Source: Solibacillus sp040274725 (lineage in GTDB: Bacteria > Bacillota > Bacilli > Bacillales_A > Planococcaceae). From it: a DNA stretch of 64,000 nucleotides. The notes under the pieces were generated by a model. It was not told the origin of the DNA and did not search any database. It saw only the letters and a program-made list of their open reading frames with translations. Numbering within the stretch: position 1 is the stretch's first letter; each line of letters begins with the position of its first letter. A program made the position numbers and the translations under genes. The stretch lies in the NCBI GenBank assembly GCA_040274725.1, contig JBEMAQ010000005.1:123532-187531 (forward strand), read 5' to 3'. Positions 40,322 to 48,568 of this stretch are shown piece by piece.

Positions 40322-41652
40322 TACGCAGCACCGCCTTTTCGTAAGGCTAATTCTTTTTCGACTGGGTTGTTTTTAAACATGCGGCGTAGCACGACAAGAC
40401 TGCCGATGCCGAGAATGAAATACACAATCCCAAATGCGATAAATAGCCATTCGACCCCAGTTGCCGTCGTCGCGCCATCCTCTGTGCGCATAATGCCGTA
40501 CAAAATCCACGGCTGGCGTCCCATCTCGGCTAGCCACCAGCCCGCCTCAATCGCGACGAGTGATAGCGGGCCACTCAGCACAATGAGCCAGCGGAATGGG
40601 GGCGAATCAACAAAGCCCCAGCCGCGCCATTTGCCGACTACGTACGCGAATGAAAGGAAAATCATCAGCATACCAATCGTCACCATTACATCAAAGAAAT
40701 AATGCGTAATCAGCGGTGGACGCTCATCTGCAGGGAATTCTGCTAGCCCGGTCACCTCCGCATTAAAATCATTGCTCGCTAAAAAGCTCAGCACTTTCGG
40801 AATGCGAATTTCATATTTAACTTCCTCGTCGTCTAATACACCGAAGAAAATTAAATCCGCCCCTGCCTCCGTTTCAAAATGCCACTCCGCCGCAGCGAGC
40901 TTTTCCGGCTGATACTCCGCTAAATACTTGGCAGAGAAATCGCCGACAAGCGCCGTTGCCAGCGAGAAAATAATGCCGAGCTTCATCATTAAATACAGTG
41001 CTTTTTTATGATAAATATGATCCTCGCCACGCAAAAGCTTGTACGCCGCAATCGCCGCTAAAATAAACGCGACCGTCATATAGCTCGATGTGAGCACATG
41101 GCCAATTTTTGTCGGCATCGCAGGCGTGAACATCGCCAAAATCGGCTGAATATTAATGAGCTCACCGTTCACTAAGTCAAAGCCTCTCGGTGCATTCATA
41201 AACGCATTGACAATCGTAATAAACACCGCCGACATCGACGCACCAATTGCTACGGGAATGAGCAGCAACATATGATGACGCGGATTTTTGAAGCGGTCCC
41301 ACGTATACAAATAAATGCCTAAAAAAATTGCCTCAAAGAAAAACGCAAACGTCTCCATAAACAGCGGCAGCGCAATAATCTGCCCCGCAAGCTCCATAAA
41401 CTGCGGCCATAATAAGGACAGCTGCAGGCCAATGACCGTCCCCGTCACGACGCCGACTGCGACCGTAATCGTAAAGCCGCGCGCCCAGCGACGTGCCATC
41501 AGCGTATAATGCTCGTCCTGCTTTTTATAGCCGACATACTGCGCAATCAAAATCATCAGCGGTACTCCAACACCGAGCGTCGCAAATAATATATGGAAGG
41601 ACAACGTAAGCTCGGTCAATGCCCTGCTCCAAAACACAGCTGAATTTTCCAT
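40321..41652 (-). CDS. cydA: Cytochrome bd quinol oxidase subunit I
   Basis: 443 residues, the short-Q-loop length typical of Gram-positive bd oxidases. SFHILFA puts a heme ligand at His20; PLFMETFAFFFEAIFLGIYL carries the conserved glutamates of the di-heme site; HVLTSSYM contains the heme b558 histidine region; GWWLAEMGRQPWILYG is the quinol-binding signature. AAGGAGG sits ahead of the ATG at spacing 8. It is the first gene of cydABS. The promoter region holds a palindrome that recurs before two neighbouring operons (see 41825-41840). Confidence 0.96.
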   Translation of the reverse strand: MENSAVFWSRALTELTLSFHILFATLGVGVPLMILIAQYVGYKKQDEHYTLMARRWARGFTITVAVGVVTGTVIGLQLSLLWPQFMELAGQIIALPLFMETFAFFFEAIFLGIYLYTWDRFKNPRHHMLLLIPVAIGASMSAVFITIVNAFMNAPRGFDLVNGELINIQPILAMFTPAMPTKIGHVLTSSYMTVAFILAAIAAYKLLRGEDHIYHKKALYLMMKLGIIFSLATALVGDFSAKYLAEYQPEKLAAAEWHFETEAGADLIFFGVLDDEEVKYEIRIPKVLSFLASNDFNAEVTGLAEFPADERPPLITHYFFDVMVTIGMLMIFLSFAYVVGKWRGWGFVDSPPFRWLIVLSGPLSLVAIEAGWWLAEMGRQPWILYGIMRTEDGATTATGVEWLFIAFGIVYFILGIGSLVVLRRMFKNNPVEKELALRKGGAA

Positions 41653-41795
41653 TCCTGCTTCCTCCTTCTACCATCATTACTACCTCATCTACTACGAAAC
41701 TTCTTACTTTCTCTATTCACTTTTTGTGAAAAGTTGAATCCCCTTTTTCTCTGCTGTTTTGAAAGTTTCTCTCTCCTTCTATGTAAGTTACGTTT

Positions 41796-41801
41796 AGTAT
41801 A
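41796..41801 (-). promoter_or_regulatory. Putative -10 element of cydABS
   Basis: TATACT on the minus strand, exactly 23 nt downstream of the palindromic box at 41825-41840. The start would fall near 41789, leaving a leader of about 135 nt before cydA. Confidence 0.6.
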
Positions 41802-41824
41802 GTGACAATGCGGCGAAGAAAGTA

Positions 41825-41840
41825 TAGGGGTTTTCCACTA
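41825..41840 (-). promoter_or_regulatory. Palindromic activator box 1 (cydABS promoter)
   Basis: On the minus strand it reads TAGTGGAAAACCCCTA. The same palindrome occurs at 43649-43663 and 43682-43697. In all three the CCCCTA half faces the -10 hexamer at a 23-nt gap. It resembles the GC-rich NreC-type palindrome described in staphylococci. Likely bound by the response regulator encoded at 41930. Confidence 0.65.
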
Positions 41841-41880
41841 TTTAGATGGTCAAAACATAGACAATTTTGTTACAAAAAAA

Positions 41881-41910
41881 CACCATGATACGCTAAATGC
41901 GTCATGATGT
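41881..41910 (-). terminator. Terminator of the NreBC-like operon
   Basis: CACCATGATACGC / GCGTCATGATGT with one bulge and a 5-nt loop, followed on the minus strand by a run of seven T. It separates the two-component operon from the cydABS promoter. Confidence 0.85.
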
Positions 41911-41929
41911 CTTGCCCTTAGTTATGCAG

Positions 41930-42562
41930 CTAAATATAATGATTCGCAATGCCGTACTGAATGAGCTCGGCCTTCGTTTTCAGCTGGAGCTTCTGCATAC
42001 TATTGGCCTTATGATTTTCCACCGTTTTCGCGCTAATAAATAGCTGCTCGGCGATTTGCATATTTGTATAGCCCAAGATCGTCAAACGCACAATTTCCTG
42101 CTCGCGCGTTGATAGCACGTCTGATTTTTGCTGGCCTTTATTTTTAAACAGCTTGTCCACCTGCTCCTTCGGCAAGCCGACCTCATAATAATTTTTGCCA
42201 TCATACACCGAGCGAATCGCCTCGTACATCATACCGCCCTGGCTATTCTTCAATATATAGCCTTCTGCCCCGATTTCAATCGCCTGCTGAATGTATGCGA
42301 CCTCATTATGCATCGTCAGGAAAATAACCTTGCTATGCGGCACATTTTTTTTAATTTCCTTTGTCGCCGTAAAGCCATCAATGCCGTTTGGAATCGAAAT
42401 GTCCATCAAAATGACGTCCGGCTCAGTTTGATACGCTAATTGAATCGCCTCGGCTCCGTCATTTGCCTCGCCGACGACCGTAATATCCGTGTAATGCTCA
42501 AGCAGCAGCGCAATGCCCTTGCGAATGAGCACATGGTCATCTACTAATAACACCGTTATCAT
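41930..42562 (-). CDS. NarL/LuxR-family response regulator (NreC-like)
   Basis: 210 residues. Receiver domain with acidic pair DDH, phosphoacceptor in VILMDISIPNGIDGF, threonine switch in IFLTMHNE and lysine in YILKNSQGG. The C-terminal LuxR helix-turn-helix reads LSTREQEIVRLTILGYTNMQ, IAEQLFISAKTVENHKANSM. Its ATG overlaps the kinase stop by 4 bases. It lies between cydABS and cydDC, and identical palindromes precede all three transcription units, so it is the natural candidate to bind them and to be autoregulated (inference). Confidence 0.88.
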   Translation of the reverse strand: MITVLLVDDHVLIRKGIALLLEHYTDITVVGEANDGAEAIQLAYQTEPDVILMDISIPNGIDGFTATKEIKKNVPHSKVIFLTMHNEVAYIQQAIEIGAEGYILKNSQGGMMYEAIRSVYDGKNYYEVGLPKEQVDKLFKNKGQQKSDVLSTREQEIVRLTILGYTNMQIAEQLFISAKTVENHKANSMQKLQLKTKAELIQYGIANHYI

Positions 42563-43587
42563 ACTGTATCCCCCGTTGGCACAACAATGTGAATCATCGT
42601 ACCGTTTCCTTTACTTGATCGTAACTCAAACTTACCATTTACTAAATCTACACGCTCCTCCATATGCTTGAGGCCTAGACCCGCACTGGTGATATTTTTA
42701 CAGTCAAAGCCTTGTCCGTTATCGCGAATGGTCATCTCGATATTTGTCCCATGCTTCACAATGCGAATGGCTACCTCGCTTGCTTGTGCATATTTCACGA
42801 CATTATGCAGCGCTTCTTGAATGACGCGGTATAAATTAATTTCGACAACTGGGTCACAGCGCTCCATCCCTTCTGCCTGCAAATGAATCGTGAGCGTCGG
42901 CATATTTTTTCTAAGCGTGTCAATCATCATTTGCACAGTCGGCACTATGCCGAGCTGGTCAAGGCTATGTGGGCGTAGCTGATGTGAGTAGGCATTAATA
43001 TCATCCATCGCCCGCTGCAGCTCGTCCTGCACCTCGTGAATATACGACGCCAATTTCTCGTTGTCATGAACAAACGATGCCACTGCCTGAAGTGCGACGG
43101 AAACGGTAAATAGCGATTGCCCCACACCGTCATGCAGCTCTTTGGCAAGTCGCTTATGCTCTGATTCCTTTGCCTCCATGAGCGCATGCACCATTTTTTT
43201 CGTAATCTCTGCCTCCTGCGCGCGCTTAAACGTCTCCTGGTCACGCAGCACTAATAAATATTCCATCTCGCCGGTCTCGTCATTCGCATAAATCGCGGCT
43301 GTGCTCATTTCCACATCGATTTTTTTGCCGTGATACGTCGGCATTTGCGATAAAAACGACGGCACCTCACGATTAGCAATTAAATAGCAGGTTGGCTCAC
43401 TGTCCATCTTTTTTCGTGTCATGCAGTATGTGCAATACGGTACAAAATCGCCAACATTCCAGCCCGTCAGCTTTTTCGCGGCCGGATTCATCATCACAAT
43501 TTCCCGCGATGCCTTCATGACAATAATGCCGTCCTGAATATGCGCATAAATTTCCTGTAAATAATTATTTGGCAGGCGCGCTGTCAC
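42559..43587 (-). CDS. Cytosolic PAS sensor histidine kinase (NreB-like)
   Basis: 342 residues with no membrane helix. An N-terminal PAS domain (about 5-118) carries Cys52-x2-Cys55-x11-Cys67. The HisKA_3 dimerisation domain has KELHDGVGQSL with phosphoacceptor His152, and the HATPase domain has IRDNGQGFD and GLGLKHMEERV. Staphylococcal NreB uses Cys-x2-Cys-x11-Cys-x2-Cys in its PAS domain to hold an O2-labile [4Fe-4S] cluster. Here the first three ligands match in spacing, but the fourth position (residue 70) is isoleucine. GTG 43587 follows AAGGGGG. Oxygen or redox sensing is an inference from this motif and the cyd context. Confidence 0.85.
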   Translation of the reverse strand: MTARLPNNYLQEIYAHIQDGIIVMKASREIVMMNPAAKKLTGWNVGDFVPYCTYCMTRKKMDSEPTCYLIANREVPSFLSQMPTYHGKKIDVEMSTAAIYANDETGEMEYLLVLRDQETFKRAQEAEITKKMVHALMEAKESEHKRLAKELHDGVGQSLFTVSVALQAVASFVHDNEKLASYIHEVQDELQRAMDDINAYSHQLRPHSLDQLGIVPTVQMMIDTLRKNMPTLTIHLQAEGMERCDPVVEINLYRVIQEALHNVVKYAQASEVAIRIVKHGTNIEMTIRDNGQGFDCKNITSAGLGLKHMEERVDLVNGKFELRSSKGNGTMIHIVVPTGDTV

Positions 43588-43619
43588 AAAATCGTCCCCC
43601 TTCTGTTTGTTATCAGCCT

Positions 43620-43625
43620 ATTATA
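43620..43625 (-). promoter_or_regulatory. Consensus -10 of the NreBC-like operon
   Basis: TATAAT on the minus strand, exactly 23 nt downstream of box 2 (43649-43663) and about 33 bases before the kinase start codon. Confidence 0.65.
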
Positions 43626-43648
43626 CAAAATATGAAAATTTAAACCTA

Positions 43649-43663
43649 TAGGGGTTTGCCCTA
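43649..43663 (-). promoter_or_regulatory. Palindromic activator box 2 (two-component operon promoter)
   Basis: On the minus strand it reads TAGGGCAAACCCCTA, one base shorter than boxes 1 and 3 in the distal arm. The CCCCTA half faces the kinase operon. The spacing to the TATAAT at 43620-43625 equals that of the other two boxes, which suggests autoregulation. Confidence 0.6.
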
Positions 43664-43681
43664 AATGAAATAAAGGAATTT

Positions 43682-43697
43682 TAGTGGTAAACCCCTA
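43682..43697 (+). promoter_or_regulatory. Palindromic activator box 3 (cydDC promoter)
   Basis: TAGTGGTAAACCCCTA on the plus strand, with the CCCCTA half toward cydD. It begins 33 bases from the start of box 2, about three helical turns, so one array could serve both divergent operons. The 23-nt gap to TATGAT is the same as at the other two promoters. Confidence 0.65.
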
Positions 43698-43720
43698 GTT
43701 TTCTTTTAGTGAAAATTGCC

Positions 43721-43726
43721 TATGAT
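43721..43726 (+). promoter_or_regulatory. Putative -10 of cydDC
   Basis: TATGAT (5 of 6 consensus) 23 nt after box 3. The upstream -35 hexamer is poor, as expected for an activator-dependent promoter. It gives a leader of about 158 nt before cydD. Confidence 0.6.
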
Positions 43727-43738
43727 AGAAGAAAAGCA

Positions 43739-43798
43739 CATTCGCGCCCGCTTGCACGCGACAAGCGCTGAAAAGCCCTCGAGCATGCGGCGCGAATG
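43739..43798 (+). promoter_or_regulatory. Structured 5' leader of cydDC
   Basis: CATTCGCGCC (43739-43748) and GGCGCGAATG (43789-43798) form a perfect 10-bp closing stem. Inside, CGCTTG (43749-43754) pairs with CAAGCG (43762-43767), and a GCATGC/CTCGAG-rich segment can fold further. The block is far more GC-rich than the surrounding leader. No U-run follows, so it is not a terminator. I do not recognise a known riboswitch class. Confidence 0.45.
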
Positions 43799-43889
43799 CC
43801 TAGCCCGAAAAAAGCGTTAAATTTTATACTTTCTAATCCATAAGAAAAGTACTCAGCATTAGCCAACGTGAAGCAAAGGAGCGAACAAC

Positions 43890-45602
43890 ATGGCCTTTTT
43901 ACAGCAATTTATCCGCGCACATCCAGTGAAAATTATGGCACTTGCCTTACTCGCCCTTTTTTTAGGCGGCAGTATTTTATTACAGGGCGCAAGCATTGTA
44001 CAAATTGTCAATGCCGTCTTTCTTGAGAAAGCACCGTTTTCAACTACGTATGTATTTTTTTATCTATTGCTAATGGCGATTATCATCCGTCTTTTGACAC
44101 AGTTTTTCCTTGGGCGCATTGGCGGCGTGCTCGCGGAGGGCGTAAAGAGTGCCGCACGTGAACAGTTACTCGAGCACTGGACACGCACGACGATGGAGCA
44201 GCATGTGTCCGCGCAAACAGGTGAGCGCGTGACGCTGCTCATCGATACGGTGGACCAGCTCGAAAACTATTACCGTGAATACATCCCGCAAGTCATCAAA
44301 ACGATCATCGTGCCGGTCATGATTTTAATCGCGGTATTTGTTGTGCATCCAAACAGCGGCTGGATTTTGCTCATCACCGCACCGTTTGTCCCGCTCACAT
44401 ACATCATTATCGGCATACAGACACAAAAAAAAGCCGAGGAGCAGCTAGATGCCATGAACCGCTTTTCAGGCAAATTTTTAGATTTACTACAAGGCCTGCA
44501 AACGATTCGGCTCTTTGGGCAAAGTAGCGAGCAGGAGCGCTTACTCGCCGAGAGCAATGACGGCTTTATGACGCGCACACTTAGTGTCTTAAAAATCGCG
44601 TTCGCCTCCACGCTCTTTATCGAGCTCATTGCCACACTCGGTATCGGTCTCGTCGCGCTTGAAATCGGCTTTCAAATGATTGTGTTCAAAACATTAACAT
44701 TCGCGCCGGCATTTTTCATTTTGACGGTGGCGCCGGAATACTATAATTCGCTAAAAGAGCTCGGTGCGGCATTTCATACAGGGCGCGGCAGTCTAGGCGC
44801 GGCCTCGCTGCTTGAGCAGGAGCTTATCAAAGAAGAGCGCCCTGTTCAGTGGGGCGAAAAACCACTCGCCTTGCAACCAGAAATTACAGTGAAAAATGCA
44901 AGCTTTCATTACACAAATGGCCCGGCAATTGGTCCACTGACACTGAAGATTCCTGCTGGGCAAACCGCCGTTTTTATCGGACAAACCGGACACGGCAAAA
45001 CAACAATTTTAAATATGCTCTCTAGCTTAACGGAGCTTTCATCAGGCGAGCTGTATTTAAATAACGAGCCGCGCCGTACGTTCCAAGCAGACGATTGGTA
45101 CGCGCAGACGAGCTATATTTCACAGCACCCGTACGTATTTGCCGGCACGCTACGTGACAATATTTGCATGGGACTCCCTGCTTCAGACAATGACATTGCG
45201 CGTGCACTGCAACAAGCGCAATTAGTTGACTGGCTTTCTACACTACCACAAGGATTGGACACCGCAATTGGCGAGGGTGGACTTGGTCTATCTGGCGGTG
45301 AGCGCCAACGTGTTGCTATTGCGCGCGCGTTTTTAAAGCAGCCGCGCATCGTTTTCTTTGACGAGCCGACTGCTGGCCTTGATGTTGTAACGGAGGGCTT
45401 ATTAATTGAAGCGATTCAAACACTACGCCAAAGTGCGACTGTCATCATCGCCGCTCATCAATATAAAAGCATTCGCTTTGCCGACATCATTTATATTGTG
45501 GAGAACGGACAAATTACCGCATCCGGCACACCAGAAACGTTAAAGGTGAACCCGTTTTATCAAAAAATTGCGGAAGGGAGGACAGATTCATGCAGCAACT
45601 AA
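43890..45602 (+). CDS. cydD: Thiol reductant ABC exporter subunit CydD
   Basis: 570 residues. An N-terminal type-IV ABC membrane domain of about 310 residues (six helices) is fused to an ATPase domain with Walker A GQTGHGKTT, Q-loop YISQHPYVF, signature GLSGGERQRV and Walker B IVFFDEPTAGLD. CydDC exports or cycles cysteine/glutathione-type thiols, or heme compounds by more recent work, and is needed for cytochrome bd assembly. GAAGCAAAGGAGCG precedes the ATG. The end overlaps cydC by 13 bases. Confidence 0.92.
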   Translation: MAFLQQFIRAHPVKIMALALLALFLGGSILLQGASIVQIVNAVFLEKAPFSTTYVFFYLLLMAIIIRLLTQFFLGRIGGVLAEGVKSAAREQLLEHWTRTTMEQHVSAQTGERVTLLIDTVDQLENYYREYIPQVIKTIIVPVMILIAVFVVHPNSGWILLITAPFVPLTYIIIGIQTQKKAEEQLDAMNRFSGKFLDLLQGLQTIRLFGQSSEQERLLAESNDGFMTRTLSVLKIAFASTLFIELIATLGIGLVALEIGFQMIVFKTLTFAPAFFILTVAPEYYNSLKELGAAFHTGRGSLGAASLLEQELIKEERPVQWGEKPLALQPEITVKNASFHYTNGPAIGPLTLKIPAGQTAVFIGQTGHGKTTILNMLSSLTELSSGELYLNNEPRRTFQADDWYAQTSYISQHPYVFAGTLRDNICMGLPASDNDIARALQQAQLVDWLSTLPQGLDTAIGEGGLGLSGGERQRVAIARAFLKQPRIVFFDEPTAGLDVVTEGLLIEAIQTLRQSATVIIAAHQYKSIRFADIIYIVENGQITASGTPETLKVNPFYQKIAEGRTDSCSN

Positions 45603-47248
45603 TCCAGCTAATTTGGCACGACAAAAAGGATGTACTCCTTGCACTCACGGCTGGCACCGTGAGCGGCTTAACCGCCGTCGCGCTGTTCGCACAAAGCGGA
45701 CTGCTTATTTCAAAGGCCGCGCTCATGCCGCCGTTTTACATTATTTTAATTTTAACGGCGTTTCTCAAATTATTTGGCGTCACAAAATCAGCGAGCAAAT
45801 ACGCCGAGCGCTTCCTGTCGCACCGTGTGACGTTTCGCTTTATGAGCATGATGCGTATGCAATTTTTCCGCAGATTATTACCACAGGCGCATGTACTTAG
45901 CACGTATAAAAGTGGTGATTTACTCACGCGCATTACGACGAGTGTCGACACGCTGCAAAACTTCTTTTTGCGCGTGCTGTACCCGCCTCTCATCGTACTG
46001 TTTGTCTTTTTCGTCACGATTTTATTTACGCTGTTTTTTTCGCCGTGGATTGCGCTACTACTACTAATCGGCATCGTACTGACAAGCATCGTCATGCCGT
46101 ACGTGCTATTTCGCCGGTCATTCGCCACAGCAGCGCACGATAAAAAGCAGCTGACGATTGAGGCGACCGAGTATTTTTACGGCTACCGTGAGCTGCTGCT
46201 GCACAATAAAGAGTCGGCTAGCAAACAGCAGCTCGCTACTTTGCATAAAGCATATGCAGCGACGCGGAAAAAAGAGCTCAACAGCGAGCAGACGTCGTAT
46301 GTTTGGAATCAGGCGATCGCACTCGCAACAAGCTTTGCCGTCATTTTTGTCGGGGCTTACCTCGTATCAACAGGGCAGCTTGAAGGCGTATATTTAGCAC
46401 TCATTGTCCTTGTGTCACTTACCGTGTTCGAATCCGCTGTTCCGCTCGCAATGGTGCCGATTTTTGCACGCCATACGAAAAAGGCCGTGGACGAGCTCGA
46501 GGAAGTCACAACGCAGCATGTAGCAGACGGCACAGTGCAGCTTGCGCGTGTTGCGGATATTCGCCTAGAAAGCATATCGTACCACTACCCAACTGGGGCG
46601 CGGCCTGCCTTAAACGACGTTTCACTGACGATTCACGCAGGGGAAAAAATTGCCATTATCGGTCCGAGTGGCTCCGGGAAATCCACCTTGTTGCAGCTGC
46701 TTATGAAGGAATTTCACCCGACAAGCGGCGCGTTGTGTATCAATCGTACAGCTATTGACACGATTCATACCGTGTCCCTGTATGCGCAGCTTGGCACAAT
46801 GCTCCAGCACAATCACTTTTTCTCCGGCACGGTGGAAAGTAATTTGCGCTTTGCAAAGCCTGACGCGACAGCAGCCGAGTTACAGGCGGCATTAGAAAAA
46901 GCCGCGCTTACAAAATCGCTCACAGACCCTATTTCCGAAAAAGGTGGCAATCTATCCGGCGGCGAAAAACAGCGCCTTGCCTTTGCGCGGCTGCTGCTAA
47001 AGGGCAGCTCACTCTGGCTCATTGACGAACCGTTTACAAGTATAGACGCGAAAACGGAACAAGCACTATTCGACACATTGTTAGTTGAGGCAGCGGGAAA
47101 AACGGTGCTGATGGTCACACATAAGCTAACAAATTTAGATCAGTTTGACCGCCTATTCGTCATGCAGCACGGTGAAATTCTCGAAGCTGGCACACACGCA
47201 CAACTTTTGGCGAAAAAGGGCTTGTATTTTGCGATGTATCACACGTAA
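45590..47248 (+). CDS. cydC: Thiol reductant ABC exporter subunit CydC
   Basis: 552 residues with the same membrane-domain plus ATPase fusion as CydD: Walker A GPSGSGKST, signature NLSGGEKQRL, Walker B LWLIDEPFTSIDA and switch MVTHK. It forms the heterodimer with CydD. The start lies inside the cydD 3' end, with GGGAGG ahead of it, so translation is coupled. Transcribed with cydD from the box-3 promoter and ended by the hairpin at 47257. Confidence 0.92.
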   Translation: MQQLIQLIWHDKKDVLLALTAGTVSGLTAVALFAQSGLLISKAALMPPFYIILILTAFLKLFGVTKSASKYAERFLSHRVTFRFMSMMRMQFFRRLLPQAHVLSTYKSGDLLTRITTSVDTLQNFFLRVLYPPLIVLFVFFVTILFTLFFSPWIALLLLIGIVLTSIVMPYVLFRRSFATAAHDKKQLTIEATEYFYGYRELLLHNKESASKQQLATLHKAYAATRKKELNSEQTSYVWNQAIALATSFAVIFVGAYLVSTGQLEGVYLALIVLVSLTVFESAVPLAMVPIFARHTKKAVDELEEVTTQHVADGTVQLARVADIRLESISYHYPTGARPALNDVSLTIHAGEKIAIIGPSGSGKSTLLQLLMKEFHPTSGALCINRTAIDTIHTVSLYAQLGTMLQHNHFFSGTVESNLRFAKPDATAAELQAALEKAALTKSLTDPISEKGGNLSGGEKQRLAFARLLLKGSSLWLIDEPFTSIDAKTEQALFDTLLVEAAGKTVLMVTHKLTNLDQFDRLFVMQHGEILEAGTHAQLLAKKGLYFAMYHT

Positions 47249-47256
47249 ATATACAA

Positions 47257-47289
47257 AAAAGTCGATTCTCACTAGATGAATCGACTTTT
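47257..47289. terminator. Bidirectional terminator after cydDC
   Basis: Perfect 12-bp stem AAAAGTCGATTC / GAATCGACTTTT with a 9-nt loop, serving cydC and the convergent methyltransferase gene. Confidence 0.88.
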
Positions 47290-47305
47290 CCTCTTTCACG
47301 GCAAA

Positions 47306-47905
47306 TCACGTTCGCTTCCGTCCAATCAGCTGGAGCACCTTACATTTCCCTGTGTGACCTGCGCCTTCTACACGATTTTCCTCGACACAGGCAAAGTGCA
47401 AGACATCCAATTTTTTTGCCCAGCTCGCTAAAGCTGCTTCATTATACAAAAAATCTAGCCGCTGCGGGCCACCTGTTCCATATTGAAGCTGTGCCTCCTC
47501 ATACACCTCTAATAAAAACACGCCGCCAACCTTTAACGAGCCACTAATTTTATCGAGCACCTCATATTGATCGGCCTTCGCAAAATGTCCAAAAATCATC
47601 ACCGCCCCGTCATACTTACCTTCCTCGAGTCGGTCATTAATCAAATCTACTTGCTTCGTTGCTACATGGACAGATTGTGAATTCGCTAATGCCACTGTTT
47701 TTTGCAGCCCTACTTCCGCATAGTCAAAAGCTGTTACCTCATGGCCTTTTCTTGCTAAAAAAACAGCATTTCGCCCCTCGCCCTCGGCATAGCAGGCAAT
47801 TTGTTGGGCCTGTGAAAAAACGTCGACATGCTTTTTCAAAAAAGCATTTGGCTCTGTCCCGTAATAGTACGTCTCCCCCTGAAAGGTCTCATCCCAATGA
47901 TTCAC
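47306..47905 (-). CDS. Class I SAM-dependent methyltransferase (TehB-like)
   Basis: 199 residues from a GTG at 47905 (VNHWDETFQ), which has AAGGGA 8 bases upstream; the ATG at 47914 lies directly against that site. The SAM-binding motif I appears as IACYAEGEGRNAVFLARKGH with a following acidic loop FDYAEVGL, and motif IV region as DGAVMIFGHF. The W-D-x-x-F-x-G-x-x-x-Y-G-x-E-P-N start is typical of TehB/tellurite-resistance or thiopurine-type methyltransferases. The substrate is not predictable from the sequence. Confidence 0.82.
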   Translation of the reverse strand: MNHWDETFQGETYYYGTEPNAFLKKHVDVFSQAQQIACYAEGEGRNAVFLARKGHEVTAFDYAEVGLQKTVALANSQSVHVATKQVDLINDRLEEGKYDGAVMIFGHFAKADQYEVLDKISGSLKVGGVFLLEVYEEAQLQYGTGGPQRLDFLYNEAALASWAKKLDVLHFACVEENRVEGAGHTGKCKVLQLIGRKRT

Positions 47906-47928
47906 CCAAATCATCCCTTCTCTCTAGC

Positions 47929-47962
47929 GTAAAAAGCCGTAAGCTAGCATACGACTTTTTAC
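47929..47962 (-). terminator. Terminator of trxA
   Basis: GTAAAAAGCCGTA / TACGACTTTTTAC with one wobble, just past the thioredoxin stop codon. Confidence 0.78.
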
Positions 47963-47967
47963 ATTTG

Positions 47968-48282
47968 TTATTTATTATTGTCAATAAACTCCTGTAGCAG
48001 CTCTTTTGGCATAAAGCCGCCTGTTCGCGCCTTCACTTCGCCGTCAACAAATAGTACCAGTGACGGAACCGACATAATTTGATATTCTGCCGCGGTTACT
48101 TGGCTTTCGTCCACATCGACTTTCACGATTTTCACGTCGTCACCCACTTCAGCAGCGAGCTCCTCCAATACCGGTGCAATCATTTTACACGGTCCACACC
48201 ACGTCGCAAAGAAATCCACTAGCACAACCCCGTCTAAAATTTCTCGTTCAAAGTTTTGATCTGTTGCCTGTACAATTGCCAT
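47968..48282 (-). CDS. trxA: Thioredoxin
   Basis: 104 residues, canonical length. Active site WCGPCK with Cys29 and Cys32, the buried aspartate in VLVDFFATW, and the cis-proline loop SVPSLVLFV. It reduces disulfides of cytosolic proteins at the expense of thioredoxin reductase. AAGGAGG precedes the ATG. Other thioredoxin paralogues may exist elsewhere in the genome, so this may be an additional copy rather than the essential trxA. Confidence 0.9.
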   Translation of the reverse strand: MAIVQATDQNFEREILDGVVLVDFFATWCGPCKMIAPVLEELAAEVGDDVKIVKVDVDESQVTAAEYQIMSVPSLVLFVDGEVKARTGGFMPKELLQEFIDNNK

Positions 48283-48521
48283 TTAAATGGCCTCCTTGTT
48301 CGTCATATTTTTTCATCACCCTACGCAGAAGTACTGTCTTAGAAATTGACATCCCTTCATAGCCTTGCCAAAATCCGTCTAATTCATCAAACAAAATATC
48401 AAGTCACCAACTGCTCAATATGACCATCTCTCCAAAACATATCCTCACAAAGACATGTTGTCAAGACGAAACCATAGCGACATGCGTCTACAGCTAACAA
48501 AGCATATATGATTGAGTGAAA
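48283..48521. other. Intergenic stretch with coding-like minus-strand fragments
   Basis: Two short minus-strand stretches read like protein (FDELDGFWQGYEGMSISKTV just before trxA, and VDACRYGFVLTTCLCEDMFW further upstream) but are in different frames and lack starts. They may be remnants of one lost gene, or chance. Nothing else is recognised. Confidence 0.25.
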
Positions 48522-48560
48522 AAAACACTGAAACAGCATCTCCTCCCGTTTCAGTGTTTT
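48522..48560 (-). terminator. Terminator of the symporter remnant
   Basis: Perfect 13-bp stem AAAACACTGAAAC / GTTTCAGTGTTTT with a 13-nt loop, followed on the minus strand by TTTTCACTC. Confidence 0.85.
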
Positions 48561-48568
48561 CTCTCATT

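Noticed and set aside
41716..41730. TTCACTTTTTGTGAA in the cydA leader as a Rex operator
   Set aside because: The half-sites are in reversed order compared with the Rex consensus TTGTGAA-N-TTCACAA, and the element lies well downstream of the inferred promoter. It is more likely a small leader hairpin.
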